The notes below the pieces were generated by a model. That model searched no databases, had not been told where the DNA came from, and was given only the letters and a program-made list of their open reading frames with translations. DNA of 64,000 nt from Denitromonas ohlonensis (GTDB taxonomy: Bacteria > Pseudomonadota > Gammaproteobacteria > Burkholderiales > Rhodocyclaceae): the NCBI RefSeq assembly GCF_007625205.1, contig NZ_VMNI01000006.1, positions 186,001-250,000 on the forward strand, in the 5' to 3' direction. The position numbers and the translations under genes were made by a program. Positions within the stretch are counted from its first letter, which is position 1. Every line of letters starts with the position of its first letter. This document shows positions 63,979 through 64,000 of the stretch, piece by piece.

Positions 63979-64000
63979 GGCTCAACTTCCTGCACTCTGG

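Overview
The window is about 64 kb of GC-rich chromosomal DNA with no visible tRNA, rRNA or CRISPR. Gene content and order point to a betaproteobacterium, most likely Rhodocyclales (Thauera/Azoarcus/Denitromonas-like). The evidence is the urt-ure nitrogen cluster, the polA / DUF2782-thrB / nadD-rsfS-rlmH-maf-rng housekeeping block, BPSS1780-type membrane proteins, and a DUF3309/CsbD/DUF1840 stress island. The genus assignment is inference.

Layout. 0-8.7 kb: the 3' part of a urea ABC importer (urtCDE) followed by a complete urease operon (ureDABCEFG) and a small exported protein, closed by a strong terminator. Between urtE and ureD lie tandem NtrC-like sites and a good sigma-54 promoter match. 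8.8-18.3 kb: cobalamin. On the minus strand a B12 riboswitch leads into btuB-btuC-btuD-btuF-btuR-cobA (outer-membrane uptake, ABC import, adenosylation, uroporphyrinogen methylation). Divergently, cobU-cobT-cobS-cobC assemble the nucleotide loop. 18.4-31.6 kb: cell-envelope glycan cluster. It holds a tyrosine-phosphatase-like gene coupled to msbA, then a minus-strand operon (three paralogous GT4 glycosyltransferases, a sulfotransferase, a small membrane protein) and a divergent plus-strand operon (GT4, O-antigen-ligase-like, GT9, GT4, GT4, polysaccharide deacetylase).

31.6-40.4 kb: mixed genes. These are an orphan zinc-finger anti-sigma-like protein, an MltB-type transglycosylase, a secreted ATP-dependent DNA ligase, a DUF2721 protein, two c-di-GMP proteins, a membrane protein with a possible TIR-like domain, and a REP-associated tyrosine transposase (RAYT) bracketed by four copies of a 32-nt repeat. 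40.4-52.2 kb: conserved core genes (polA, LOG, FAH, DUF2782, thrB, two BPSS1780 proteins, nadD, rsfS, rlmH, maf, rng) and a VIT-family transporter. 52.3-56.7 kb: a compact stress island (DUF3309, BON lipoprotein, fatty-acid desaturase, coiled-coil protein, CsbD, a Crp-like regulator, DUF1840). Five 16-bp Crp-type palindromes sit upstream of its genes. 57.2-59.3 kb: an HTH gene, a Schlafen/AlbA_2 ATPase-like gene, a coupled 56-aa ORF, and a hsdM-like start cut off after about 14 codons at a REP-like repeat. This looks like the edge of a deleted type I restriction locus. 59.4-64 kb: a PhaC/PhaZ-like hydrolase and the 3' end (atpF-atpA-atpG) of an alternative N-type F1F0 ATPase operon that runs off the right edge.

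Two dispersed repeat families run through the window: family A (GTAGGGCGGGTTTCAACCCGCC, often paired in inverted orientation) and family B (32 nt, TGTTGGGCTTCGC...CCAACCTAC). They sit in operon gaps, and for four ORFs they supply the TAG stop codon.
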